A DNA stretch of 64,000 bases from Amanita rubescens. Its lineage: Eukaryota > Basidiomycota > Agaricomycetes > Agaricales > Amanitaceae. The stretch covers positions 62,001 to 126,000 of the forward strand of contig WION01000111.1 in assembly GCA_015039365.1 (NCBI GenBank), read 5' to 3'. Made by a program: the position numbers and the translations under genes. A model generated the notes under the pieces. The model saw only the letters and a program-made list of their open reading frames with translations, was not told the origin of the DNA and searched no databases. The first letter of the stretch is position 1; each line of letters starts with the position of its first letter. This document shows positions 12,274-23,446 of this stretch, piece by piece.

Positions 12274-14451
12274 AAGAATTTCAGGTATGACAAATAATTG
12301 GAGAGATTTGGTTAATAGACAACAAACCGAGAAGTTCTTCTGTATTTACTAGAAATAATATTCGAGATAAAAGGTTTGATCATATAATTGCCACATATGA
12401 CACACTGTTTATGATATTCTGATTTTGTATCAAAGGCATATCAGTTTTCAGCATCACATGAGCAATAAATGCACATACATAGTTTCCATGGATTTCATTG
12501 ACAGTATTATCCCTGAAATCAATGTTCATATTGACAGCGACAGTGGTGGTGGACGAAGAGATGGCTTGTCACACCAGTTGTCAATGTTGGTCACATTTTC
12601 CACGATACGGGATCTTCCGCCGTCTCCCCAATTTCCATGCCTCATACTCGAACTGCAAACCCAACTATCCTGTCCTCAGGCTCTAGATGTATTCTTTTTG
12701 ACTCGACAAGAATCAAGACTTCTGTGTGTCGCCACCGGCATCTGGCTTCGCCAGACGTATCTAACGACTCAAGTCAGTCAACCTATGACAGCTGGCTGTC
12801 TGACCATTCTATGCTGCACGCATGCCGACGCACACGAGTCCACCCTTATTCTCATACCACGTTTACCAGCGAGAACACGGGACAAACCCTTGAAATATGG
12901 TCTGCGCATCATCATCCGGTTCCTCCACTCTCGCTCAGATGATGCTCCGCTATGAAGGTCGTGATTTGAATGTGGTCTGTATCGCTCTTACGAATCTTTT
13001 CCCGATAGATCACTGGTGCGGCATCCATGCGATGCCTCTACAGTCTGTTTGTTGTACTCCTGCGTACTAATTTACAGCTCGCGACACTCCCATCGAGGGG
13101 CTGTGTACCATCATTGCCATGGCGGTGCTTCCGAGGCGGAAATCCGGATGAAGTGCGCTGCTATTAGCCGAGTACTCAATTGAAGGCACAAGAGCGCACC
13201 GGCGCATTTACATGCCAACAACAATGACACCTCTACCAGCAGCTCACTTGTTGTTGCCAACACAAAGTTGGAGTCGAAAGTTAAACCAGATTTCCAGAAA
13301 AGACCGATGTTGAGGGTCACCGGTCAGTTGTATGAGTGGCAGAGAGTAATAGGCGAGAGGTAAAACTCCAACGTTGAATTCATCTCTAAGCATGTCTAAG
13401 TAACTGAGTCCAGTACAGGCATGCTACATGAGAAAATGAACAGAGGAAACTGCAGCCGACAAAGGAGAAAAAACAATACAATCTGTCATTATCCTGTCGT
13501 AGCGTAGCGGATATACATATCATCGTAATGAATACACCTGTCACCATTGGTACAGAACGGCTTGAAGCTGGATGATCTGCCAGCTCCCATATCTCTTCCC
13601 TCGTTCTGTCTTTCGCTGTTCCCATACCATCTCAAATCGACGTTTCCTCTCCTGGTCCTCCAACCGTTGTCCCGCCCCACAAATCCCACAAAAATTTTAA
13701 CTCCTTTACCCTCGCCACCACGTCTTTCTTCAAGTTCTGTTATGACCATCGTGTCTACGCAGTCCTGCTCGTACCCTCAGCAGGTCCAACCGTCCAATAC
13801 TAGTTGCCTCCACTCAAGTACTCATCATCGAAAGCACAACCAGCGGTGGTACAGCAACAACCGGAGTGAGACAACTTGCTCCGTGCCTATGCTGAGCGTA
13901 AGACATCTACTGGCGTCAAGCGTTCCTCCAACTCCCTTCACTGCTACCAATGGCACTAGCCTGGTCGACATGCTCGGCACCCATGCGAGGGTAACTGGTC
14001 CTTAACTACAGCTGGGATCCCAATAACTCTACCTCTCCCTTCGCTTCTATCACGGTACCGCCCCCGACTGTGCTCCGCCAAGCATATACGGAAGGTAAAG
14101 CCATAGCTCATACTTCCTGAACACGTGGGAGGGGGCGGAGAGCGTATACAGATTATGTGGCGCAGCGGAGAGATGCGGTACGCCCCGAGTCCGGCATTGC
14201 TCTCATGAAGATGCAGCCTCTATCTCCCATATACGCAAACTGACCGTCTTTTACAGCCCGCTGCCCTTTATTGATGACCCATGCCCATCCATTATCGATG
14301 TACGTACGCGTGTTCTCTTATGTTGATTTGTGTGAAACAATATGCATATTGAATTTATGTCGTATCAATGTAAGGCGTATGTCAGATATTTATGTCAGGG
14401 TACAGAGTTGAGCTGAGGGTCTCAGGCTATTCTACATTCCAATATCATATG
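12274..14451. other. Intergenic region without a supported gene
   Basis: The open frames here (for example 12425-12955) show no recognisable domain, and neighbouring frames compete equally. The stretch contains one copy of a dispersed repeat (about 13885-13960) and may hold decayed coding sequence. Confidence 0.4.
13885..13960 (+). repeat. Dispersed repeat, copy 1
   Basis: It contains GCTGAGCGTAAGACATCTAC and TGGCGTCAAGCGTTCCTCCA. Related copies lie at 17139-17205 and, more divergent, 17715-17785. Sequence after this copy (about 14086-14110) also resembles sequence after copy 2 (about 17227-17260). Confidence 0.5.
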
Positions 14452-15867
14452 TTACATTGACCACTTGATATCATCGTCTTCCAAGTCCCAGCCGACATCA
14501 CTGCCTTTGATATGCAAACAGTCATGATACACGAAGTTGAAGTTAACGCCGTGTTCTTTGCATATATTCTGGAAAGCGTCTGGCATCGGTTTAAAACTAT
14601 CCAAGACCACGGTTACCCGCTGTAGCCGCTCAACGAAAGGGAGCCGTTCAGCAGTACGAGATGCTACCATGGCCGTGAACCTCTCCATGTCGTTAGTTGA
14701 GTTACCAGGGAAAACCATTGTCAATGCCTTAAGTCGGGGTGCGAGGGATGGCATGTTAAGGCGACACGTCAAGAGCTCGTAGTGAAGTTGATAGTGGGGA
14801 GGACCAGAACCATTAACGCGTATAGTTAAGGATTTGATATCTGGTGAGCGCTGCAAAATTGCGAGGAAAGCACCGCTTGAGTCGAAGTGCCCAATGTACA
14901 GGTTTTGGAGGGTGCATTTTGATCTGTCCAAGAACGGCGGGACCACTGGTTCCAATCCAAGGAGCGACGTACTGTCATCTATATATAGCTGACCAAGTGA
15001 AGGAGTTTGGAGAACTTTTAAGATCATAGGCTCCAAAGTTCGCAAAATTCTTAGACGTGGAAAAGTTACGATTGTCATGTTGTCATAATCCTCTGAAGTT
15101 TCCTCAAGCATGCTAGGTATAACCAACTTCTCCAAATTATGCAATTTGGGGATAATTTTGTGAAACGGGCGCCCGAGAAAGCCTGTGAGCACGAGAGTGG
15201 TAACATTTGACCAGTCAAAATGCCATTCCCAGATGGCATTCGATTTGACATACGTCAAGTTGGGCGTGATCTCGAAACAGTCCCCGTAGTCCCAAAAACT
15301 CTCCAGATTTGTGTGCCAATACGACTCGGTATTCAGCTCGAGGGAACGCAGGTGAGGAAGACGATCCTTTACAGGGGAGAGAATTGAAACGTCGGATTTT
15401 AGGAGAGAGATTGAGGCATCCAGCCATCGCGCAGATTCTGGGATAAACACTTGGAGAACTTTACCCGTTTCGAACGGACCTTGTATGTTGAAAGAAAACA
15501 GTTGCCCCCGATTACACTGCAGGAAAACCTTGGCCATAGAAATGATATCGTTAACTGACTTCTCATATGAATTCCGGTCCTCGAATACTAAGCGTAACGT
15601 GCTCCAGAATTCTGTGCTCATCGACCGAAATATTATCCGCCACGTAGAGCAGATGTGACCGAGGTACCATGGAAAGTTGATAGAATGACCGTTGCTGCGT
15701 ATGTGCATTGACGAGGAGAAATACTTGAAAATTTCTCGGATAATTTCTGTGGGCGCGGATTGCCAAGCTGCGATTGCAGTAGTGTCTGGAGAAACGCCAA
15801 TCTCTCCCGAACTTGGTCTATTGTGAGTTATCAGACCATGAAGACGATGAACGAAGACTCACGCCAT
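14452..15867 (-). CDS. F-box / LRR-like protein
   Basis: The main frame (15817-14452) reads APTEIIREIFKYF, an F-box core with the usual Pro at the start. It continues with CSTWRIIFRS and leucine-rich stretches (LPHLRSLEL, LHNLEKLVIPSM, LKALTMVFPG), and ends in an acidic tail. This is the layout of the large agaricomycete F-box family, which links substrates to SCF ubiquitin ligases. A minimal first exon (ATGGC, 15867-15863) with a 45-nt GTGAGT...AATAG intron gives a complete frame. However, the upstream sequence in another frame reads DQVRERLAFLQTLLQSQ, like the coiled N-terminus typical of this family. A one-base loss near 15757 is therefore possible, and the gene may be slightly damaged. 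Confidence 0.7.
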
Positions 15868-15915
15868 CAGGTATTGCTCTCAGATTAGGTTGATATCACG
15901 TTCAACGATCGCGGG

Positions 15916-16205
15916 TTAAATTGCGGCTTCAGCTTCAGGAATATAGATCTCGTCGTCGTCCGTGGTTTGGTCCGTGCGCGTGAATCCATACTTGCTCTCA
16001 ATGAGAGTCTCAAACACCTGTCCAAGCACATCATTCGTCTTGTCGCAGGTCAAACCCTAACCGAGGTGAAAAGCTATCTCGTAGACAATCTCTAGATCGC
16101 ATTGCAGAGGTACACGTCGTCGCCGTGTTTTGTGCTTTTTCAACTCACCTGCAACAAAGAACGCTCCCATAGCCACCAGACAAAGCAGGGCCATACCTCG
16201 ACGGT
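15916..16205 (-). pseudogene. Unrecognised coding fragment
   Basis: The minus frame ends GLTCDKTNDVLGQVFETLIE, then an acidic run and EIYIPEAEAAI, then TAA at 15918-15916. A GTGAGT intron start near 16147 suggests an upstream exon with a hydrophobic stretch (LLCLVAMGAFFVA). A TAG lies in frame just before GLTC unless it forms the end of the intron. I do not recognise the family. It borders a tRNA-ligase fragment on the other strand. Confidence 0.3.
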
Positions 16206-16710
16206 ATCAACACCTGCACTAAAGAATTCTATACCCTCCATCCAGAGGGAGCCGCAGGCACCTTTTCCGACTCGTCAAGACTTCATGCATCGCGCTGGAC
16301 ACGACGCCACGTCCGCTTATTCACAGGCGACATCCGCATGAATATGGAGTGAGAATCACTCGAAGGATTCGTCGTCCGTAGCCAGATCACATAATCACGG
16401 TGGGCTCGTTGGCCTATCACCCCGGTTCCACCTTTTTTTCTTTATAATGAGGTCAAATTCGACGGACCCTGCCTCATGTACCGCGATTGGAGGGAAGAAA
16501 CAAAATCTCTCCCAACCACGTATGCGAAAGACGGGGCCGCACTATGAATCCAAATGATTTTTCAAAGTCAAAGATACTTTGCCTGAGACGATAGATTGGG
16601 CCATCAAGGAAGTTAAACGGAATCCGGGAGCGTTTGCGCAGTATCAGATTAATAAAGGGATTATCAAGACAAGGGAGATGTTGGAATGGCTTGTGTCGAA
16701 CGATGGGTAA
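16190..16710 (+). pseudogene. Fragment of fungal tRNA ligase (Trl1), decayed
   Basis: Several pieces in different frames follow the order of the Trl1 adenylyltransferase domain: LDGINTCTKEFYTLHPEG; ESLEGFVVR (nucleotidyltransferase motif IV, EGxVxR); YHPGSTFF; VKFDGPCLMYRDWREETKSL (around motif V); then AIKEVKRNPGAFAQY and NKGIIKTREMLEWL, ending in TAA at 16708-16710. Trl1 seals tRNA exons after intron removal and also joins HAC1-type mRNA in the unfolded-protein response. At least three frame changes and the absence of motif I, the kinase and the phosphodiesterase domains show this is a remnant. A functional copy should exist elsewhere. Confidence 0.6.
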
Positions 16711-17138
16711 AGGCAGTTCGTACAGTCGGCACTTCTCTCGTCAAGATACAGAATGGTTAACGTTCTCCTTGCTCTACGTGGTAAGTCGTTCCTCTAACAA
16801 TGGACGATGCCTAATCCACTACATTAGTACTTGATGTACACCAGGTTGACAACTACCTCCTTCCTCCCGGTCCCATCACTTACCAGATCCGACCACAATT
16901 GCCCAGCCGATGTTCCTGCCTTGCCGGTTGGCTTGATACCTTCATTCCTAGTGCTACACCTTTCAGCCCCACAAACACCCTGACCTCCCGCCGTTACACC
17001 TTCTGTAATGATTGATATGCTCCGTATAAGCAGAACATTCCCCAAGCTACTACTCCTGTTCCTGCCATCATCCAGCTGACACCGCCTCTCTCTTCTACGC
17101 TTCAAGCTCCGTCACTGGTAGCACTATCAGTAACCCCT

Positions 17139-17205
17139 CCGCGCCTACGCTGAGCGTAGGATGTCTATTGGCGTCAAGCATTCTCCATCCTCTTTCACTG
17201 CTGCC
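17139..17205 (+). repeat. Dispersed repeat, copy 2
   Basis: It contains CGCCTACGCTGAGCGTAGGA and TATTGGCGTCAAGCATTCTC, close to the copy at 13885-13960. The similarity extends into the sequence around 17227-17260. Confidence 0.5.
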
Positions 17206-17714
17206 CCAGACTACATGCACCGTGCGTACACAGAAGATAGAGCCCCAGCTCACACTTCCGATCCCCGTCCCCACGCCACGACACCGAAACCAAAAAAAAC
17301 GACCTTTTTCCCTGGTAACGCGTTTATCAGGCGGATTTGCTTAGTTCTCGCTGGTAAAACGGGAAGGAAGAGTAGAGAGAGAGAGAGCAGACAGGTCACG
17401 CCGCCGTTGCTCCGACTGCTCTGTGCCTATCGACTTCTTCCTCTTTATCATTGATGAGGACAGCGGGAAGCGCAGAGTTGTACAGTAAATTGTCATTGGC
17501 ATTACTCACCTGCCAAAGGCGTCAGGCTGAGCTTGCTGTTTATACCCTCGTTCAGCGACGTGGATAAGATCCGGTCCCCAATCACTGCCGCCTACGGTCA
17601 GTACACCCACAATCGCCACAATCTTCACTTCGATGGCAAGGATGCTAGGGTTCTTGCGCCTCACCTAGCGTCGTTCTCCCACATGAATGATGAACTGAAT
17701 CCCTGTGGAATCCC

Positions 17715-17785
17715 CCGACGCCGATATCTCGGTTATACCATCTCCTGGGGTCAAGCGCTCATCTTCACCCTTCATTGTTACCCTT
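17715..17785 (+). repeat. Dispersed repeat, copy 3 (divergent)
   Basis: It contains GACGCCGATATCTCGGTTAT and TGGGGTCAAGCGCTCATCTT, matching the GGCGTCAAGCG core of the other two copies with more changes. Confidence 0.4.
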
Positions 17786-17789
17786 ACCG

Positions 17790-19199
17790 GCAGATGTCAT
17801 GTTCCGCGCCCTACGCCGACTCAGCACGTTCCAACGAGGAAGAGTCATGCTGATTGCATAATTTCAATACCGATATCACATCGCGCTGAGCGGGAAAGAG
17901 TCAAGATCGCTATTTCTGTCGTTCTCCCGGCACTGGCATGCTCAAAACCGTGTCAAGACACGTGGCCCGGACCTTGTGAGAAATGCGTGTTCGAGTCGTA
18001 CGTATTGACTTGCTATATGCGTGTTCCTTTGCTGATGAACCAACGAAGAAGCCAAAACTGGGAACGAGCCAGACCAAGCCAGAGTCGACGCCTTCCACCC
18101 TTCTCGCCTCCTCGCTGCTCGCTCTCTACTGGAATACTCTTTTAAGACTCTCCCCACTATCTTGGCACGTAACGGGTCCGTGCGCGGAGGTCCAACCATT
18201 GATCCCAACGCGTCTTTTCTGAGCTCGAACCTTCTTCCTCTTGGAACTATACAACGACATTATTGGAATTTATATCGGACGTCATTGGCAGAGAGGGGCC
18301 ATCAAGCCTAAACTTGAGCTTCTATGCCAGATGGAGAAAATATTACGGAGGGAACTGAAGTACAAAGTAGCGGAGAAACATCAGAAACCTGGCCCGAGGA
18401 GGAGCGTTCCGTGTTCCTCCCTGACACCACGCGTATGGGATAGGAGGGTGATGGCTCTCACTTTGGAAAACGCGGCTCACTAGTTGGTGAAAAGGCGGTG
18501 ACAGAAGTAGGCGCTTGCAAAACACTTTATAAGGAGGGGGAAGTTGAAAAGATGTATATCGCGGTTGGGACGAGAAAGAGTACGTTAAATATTGGTCTGA
18601 ATGAGCCCGCAACGCCCGGGGCTGCGGGATGTGGCCTTAGGTGGGTTGTCTCATTCATTGAGGTTCACGTTCATCGACGATGTGACTTGATTTCGGTTTT
18701 AGAGTTAACATAATTAACTTCGTACGTCACTTAAATATATACAATAGAATCTACCGTCCGGCAAATAACACGTTTGAGTGAGCACTGTTGGATATAACGG
18801 CTCTCTATAGAACACAGAAATCAGATGAGCCAGCATATAGACGCAATAAACGACGCTCACGCCTTTGCATCCCAGAATACTATCCATGTTGGATGTGATG
18901 CATCAGCGGCGGGCTCGGTATTCGCCAGTATTCGCCAACAATCCATCCCCGGAATTGCCTGCTAATCAGCCGAAGACTTAAATTCTCTCGCGTTACCTCG
19001 TCACGAAAACCCGCTCCTTCACGCTATAGCAATCCAGAAGGTGGATTGTACCTATGTAAGCGGGACTCACGTAACTGGGGGCTTGGACAGGCTCTGTATC
19101 CAGATATATCATTTCCCGCCAGGATTTGAATCCTGATATTCGCCCACTAGTAGTTCCCCTTCCCCTGTCCTTTCCCCAGTCCTGTTCCCTCCATTAGAA
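17790..19199. other. Intergenic, possible short coding remnant at 18241-18483
   Basis: An 80-codon open frame at 18241-18483 encodes a Lys/Arg-rich helical sequence (LELLCQMEKILRRELKYK), but no family is recognised and no splice context is obvious. The rest shows no gene. Confidence 0.3.
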
Positions 19200-20183
19200 A
19201 TGGCAGCCAACAGGGTTCGTACTCAATCCCAATCTCGTCTACAACTAATATAACCCGTGTTCTATCCAGGCGATCCTGAGAGAATACAAGCTGGTCGTCT
19301 TCGGCGGAGGAGGTATGATATTACCCGCCGGTGTCCCTTATCCCCGTGGTTTGCCACGATGGTTACTGCAATCTTAGGTACCGGAAAGACCGCGTTAGCG
19401 CTTCAGTTCATTCAAAACAACTTCATGGAGAAGTGTGATCCAACAATCGAGGGCGAGTGACATGATTTATCATATCACTTCTTAAAATCGATCCAGAAAC
19501 AGATTCATATAGAAAGCAATGCTTTATAGATGACGAAGTTGCTCTTCTGGACATTCTCGACACAGCTGGTGGAGAGGAATACGAGTACGTGTCACCGTGT
19601 TGCTTGGTCTTCTCCCTTCGCCATGCCTCATGGAGATCCCATTGTGCTCTTTTTCTAACTGACATCTAGTGTTAATGATGTTATTGCAGGGCGATGCGGG
19701 GGCTGTATATGCGGGGCGGAGAGGGCTTCTTACTTGTCTATTCAATTACCTCTCGTCCTTCGTTCGAGCAAATCGGTGTTCTTCATCAATCAATACGGCG
19801 TGTCAAGGGCCAAGATTCTTTCCCCGTCGTCGTTGTTGCAAACAAGAATGACTTGGGACACGAGCGCCAAGTTGGCACAAACGGTACACGTGTTCAAGTT
19901 TTATTATCGTCCTCCTTGTTCTAACCACTGCATCAGAGGGACTCAATCTCGCCAAATATCTCGGGTGCAAATTCATTGAAACGTCTGCTAAGGAGCGAAT
20001 CAGTGTCGACGAGGCGTTCGTTGACCTTGTCCGCGAGATACGCAAGCATAAGGTTTGCTCTCTTTGTTACCTGGAATTACATCTGTTCTTATTTGGACAT
20101 TAAGCCAGATTTCCGTGGTGCTCTTCGTAGAGAAACGTCAGGTAATGTTTGCTTGTTTGATTGCCCTTCAATCGCTCTCATAA
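19200..20183 (+). CDS. Ras-family small GTPase, atypical switch II
   Basis: Exons are 19200-19214, 19270-19312, 19378-19452, 19497-19584, 19690-19883 and 19937-20052, then a poorly defined last exon. The protein has P-loop GGGGTGKT, effector region [15 protein letters not shown]3 [12 protein letters not shown] and ETSAK. It is clearly Ras-like, a membrane-signalling GTPase. Three oddities stand out. The Gln of DTAGQEEY (Ras Q61) is Gly. The third intron needs a GC-AG splice (GCGAGT donor). No C-terminal CAAX box is seen. Either the frame ends at 20183 after a hydrophobic tail, or, with an AAG acceptor before 20103, it reads on in frame into the kinase gene that follows. It is probably a divergent paralogue, possibly truncated. 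Confidence 0.7.
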
Positions 20184-20276
20184 TATTACCTCTTGGGCTC
20201 TGCTATATACTTCAGCCGTCTCCAAGTCCACTAATGGCGACCGCAATCCTAGGGAGCAGCTCGATCCTGTTTTGAC

Positions 20277-21724
20277 ACGTGGTCCCATCAGTTCGCCCTC
20301 CCCGTATCCTCAATGGCTTGCAACCCTCACTAAGGTACTGTGTGCACCACCGATGTATCAATCCGCAACTAATAATGCTAGTCATCGACACGCACCGAGT
20401 CAACAGTTAGCAATGTTACTCTTGATCGTATATGTGACCTGTTGGATCGATCCGAATCTTCTGTTGTTGTACCTGAATTGAGTACTTCAGAAACTATGTC
20501 CCTGCTCGATTCTCTTCTTCACGTATGTGCATTTTCCACTAGTTTGTTCATAATTCACTCCTTTAAGCTGCTCAGCAACGGTACCCTTTCGAATTCGGGC
20601 ATTCAAGATGCAAACCGGAAGGCCAGGAAACTGATGCTCAAGTTGATATCGACCGACGTCATGCCCAAATCTTTGTTCATTGCTGGTGTCAAGACGGATT
20701 TTGACCCCATTGGGATCGGGGGCTTTGGGCGTGTTTTCAAAGGCAAATACAAAGGAAAACAAGTGGCACTAAAGATAGTGGACAAAGGCCATAGAGATGT
20801 TAGCACGATGCCGTTCTTTTCTCACCGAAAGTACTGATTTTAGGTAAGGGTTCAGTCGGTCAAGATTTCTGTCGAGAAGCACTAGCGTGGCGATCACTCA
20901 CGCACCGGTTTATCATCCCCCTACTGGGAATATTCGAAAAGAAGTCGCAGCTATACCTCGTCTCACCACTCATGCAGAACGGAACATTAAGTGACTGGAG
21001 AAAGAAGCATATACCACCCATATTTGAGCTCCGTAGGCTGGTGAGGTCACTTGAGTGGTTGACAGAATTTTAATAACATCACGCACTCCCGTCAGATGCT
21101 AGAAGTAGCTGAGGGCTTTCAGTATATTCACTCAGAAGGGATTGTGCATGGGGATTTGCATGGAGTAAGTGTTTTGACACGAACTGATCGGGAATGCTGA
21201 GTGTCATTTCTTACTACCAGGCGAATGTTCTACTTGATTCCAAGTTCCATTGCCAAATCACTGATTTCGGGTCGACGCGGCATTTTGAAGCCACTGTTAC
21301 ACGATCCACGACAGCGCTTTCCTTAAATTCAGCTGCGCCCGAGTTATTTGGAATGTGCATCGAGTGTGGCCAGTTTGATTGCGACCGATTCCACGAAGGT
21401 CGCGAGAAGCAACATAGCGTCAAAACAATGGAAACTGATGTTTACGCGTTTGGGTGCCTTTACTATGCGGTGGGTTATAAGTTGTCGTTAACTTAACCCA
21501 GCATGTTGAGAGACTTGTGACTTGCGCAGATATTCTTTGACGCTGTTCCTTTTCGTGAAGCAACCGGCTTTCAGATCGTGCCACTTCTCATGAGCGGAAA
21601 ACGCCCTGATCGGTTGGAAAGTCCACAAATGGACGATAACACATGGAATCTTATCCGGAGCTGTTGGGAATCTATCCCTTCCAAGCGACCGAAAATAGAA
21701 CAAATAATGGAGTCGTTGACATGA
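20277..21724 (+). CDS. TKL-like protein kinase, copy 1
   Basis: Exons end at 20334, 20522, 20798, 21040, 21164, 21469 and 21724, with starts at 20382, 20568, 20849, 21096, 21221 and 21530. Kinase motifs in order: Gly loop GIGGFGRVFKG, VALKIVDK (catalytic Lys), an Arg-Glu pair in helix C, catalytic loop HGDLHGAN, DFG, APELFG, and a final SCWESIPSKRP block typical of tyrosine-kinase-like (TKL) kinases. All catalytic residues are present. A Cys-rich insert (CIECGQFDCDRF) follows APE. No in-frame ATG lies at the first shared exon. Reading upstream, the frame leads into the Ras gene. It is about three-quarters or more identical by eye to the inverted copy at 21982-23446. Confidence 0.75.
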
Positions 21725-21981
21725 AGGTCGGCTCAACCATCATTTATATGATATCTATGCTAAGATTAAACAACCTGCCCCTCGGGAAGACGTGATCCAT
21801 TGGCTTTGAATTCGTATTTTTGACCGTGCCTCATACGCCCTCTTATCTGACTAATTCCCACAACTTTATCGTTAACGAAATGGACCTCTCATGTAGTGGA
21901 CTTGGCATGATATGATAGTGATATTAACATGGACAGCTATTCTATAATCATCGTAAATATAAAAATTGACGAGTACCTACA
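21725..21981. other. Spacer between the two inverted kinase genes
   Basis: About 257 bp between convergent stop codons. No gene. It would hold both 3' UTRs and terminators. Confidence 0.5.
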
Positions 21982-23446
21982 CTAATCAAGCAGAGTCAAC
22001 AACTTCCTTATTTGTTCTATTTTCAGCCGCTTGGAAGGGATGGTTTCCCAACAACTCTGAACGAGGTTCCATGTGTTAGTGTCCATTGGTGGACTTTCTA
22101 ACCGAAGAGGGCGTTTTCCATCCATGACAAGTCGCATAATTTGAAAACTGCTCGCTTCATGAAAAGGAACGGCATCAAAGAATATCTGTGTAACAAGTCG
22201 CTCAATATGCCGGTATAAGTTAGGGATAGCCTAAAACTGACCGCATAATAAAGGCAGCCGAACGCATAAATATCGGTTTCCATCGTTTTGGCGCTATGCT
22301 GCTTCTCGTGACCTTCGTAGCATCCATCGCAATCGGTCTGACCACACTCGATGCACAGTCCAAATAACTCGGGTGCAGCGAAATTTAAAGAGAGCGCTTT
22401 TGTCGATCGTGTAACAGTGGCTTCGAAATGTCGCGTTGATCCGAAATCAGTGATTTGGCAGTGGAAACGAGAGTCAAGTAGAACGTTCCCCTGGAACGAA
22501 ACGAGATAAGCTGATTGGAAATGTTGGATTTTCAGAGTGCTTACTCCATGTAGATCGCCATGAATGATTCCTTCCGAGTGAATGTACTGAAGGCCCTCAG
22601 CTACCTCTAGCATCTGATGAGAATGAGCGATGTCACTGAACTGACAGCTACTGTTATCTTACCAGCCTGTGTATCTCGGACTCTAGTACGGGTGGTTCTT
22701 GCTTCTTTCTCCAATCACTTATTGTTCCATTCGTCATGAATGGTGATACGAGGTACGGCTGTGATTTTTTTTCAAATATTCCCAACAGGGGAAGGATAAA
22801 ACGGTGTTTGAGTGATCGCCACGCTAGGGCTTCCCGACAGAAGTCTTGACTGAGTGAATCCTTGGCGAATATCAGTAGTGACCTTCATGAGCAAAGAACG
22901 GCAACGAGCTAACATCTCTATGGCCTTTGTCCACTATCTTCAGTGCCACTTCCCGTCCTTTGTATTTGCCTCTGAAAACGCGTCCAAAGCCTCCGACCTT
23001 AATGGGATCAAAATTCGTCTTGACGCCTGTAATAAATAAAGATTTGGGCATAACATCGGTCGATACCAGCTTGAGCATCAGCTTCCTGGCCTTCCGGTTT
23101 GTATCTTGAACGTCCGAATTTGGTAGGGTATCATTGCAGGCTAGCTGAAAAGAATGAATTACACACGATCTAGCAAGAAAATATATACATACATTGAGAA
23201 GAGATTCGAGCAAGGATTTGGTTTCTGAAGTACTCATTTCAGATGCAGCAACAGTATGTTCAGGCTGATCCAATATTTTGTGGATACGATCAAGGTCAAC
23301 TTTGTTGACTGATTGTCTGCGTGTCATTAACTAGCAATTATCAGTTACAGTATATTCATACCTATTCATACCTTGGAAGTAGTACCTTAATGAGGGTTAC
23401 GAGCCATTGAAAATCTGGGAAGGACCAACTGACGGGACCGGGACCG
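21982..23446 (-). CDS. TKL-like protein kinase, copy 2 (inverted)
   Basis: It has the same exon pattern as copy 1 on the opposite strand: first shared exon 23446-23386, intron 23385-23331, then exons whose introns fall at matching positions, ending in TAG at 21984-21982. Motifs: VGGFGRVFRG, VALKIVDK, HGDLHGGN, DFGSTRHFEA, APELFG, CIECGQTDC and SCWETIPSKR. All catalytic residues are present. The 5' end is joined in frame to the truncated CorA-type transporter exon, where an ATG (23465) could also serve as start. Either this is a fused transcript or the kinase uses that ATG. Convergent with copy 1. Confidence 0.75.

Noticed and set aside
12425..12955. 176-codon plus-strand frame
   Set aside because: No recognisable motif. 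Two other frames overlap it at similar length, as expected for non-coding GC-balanced DNA.
19115..19140. Possible tRNA T-arm (AGGATTTGAATCCT)
   Set aside because: Only a short palindrome. No D-arm, anticodon arm or acceptor stem could be found on either strand around it.
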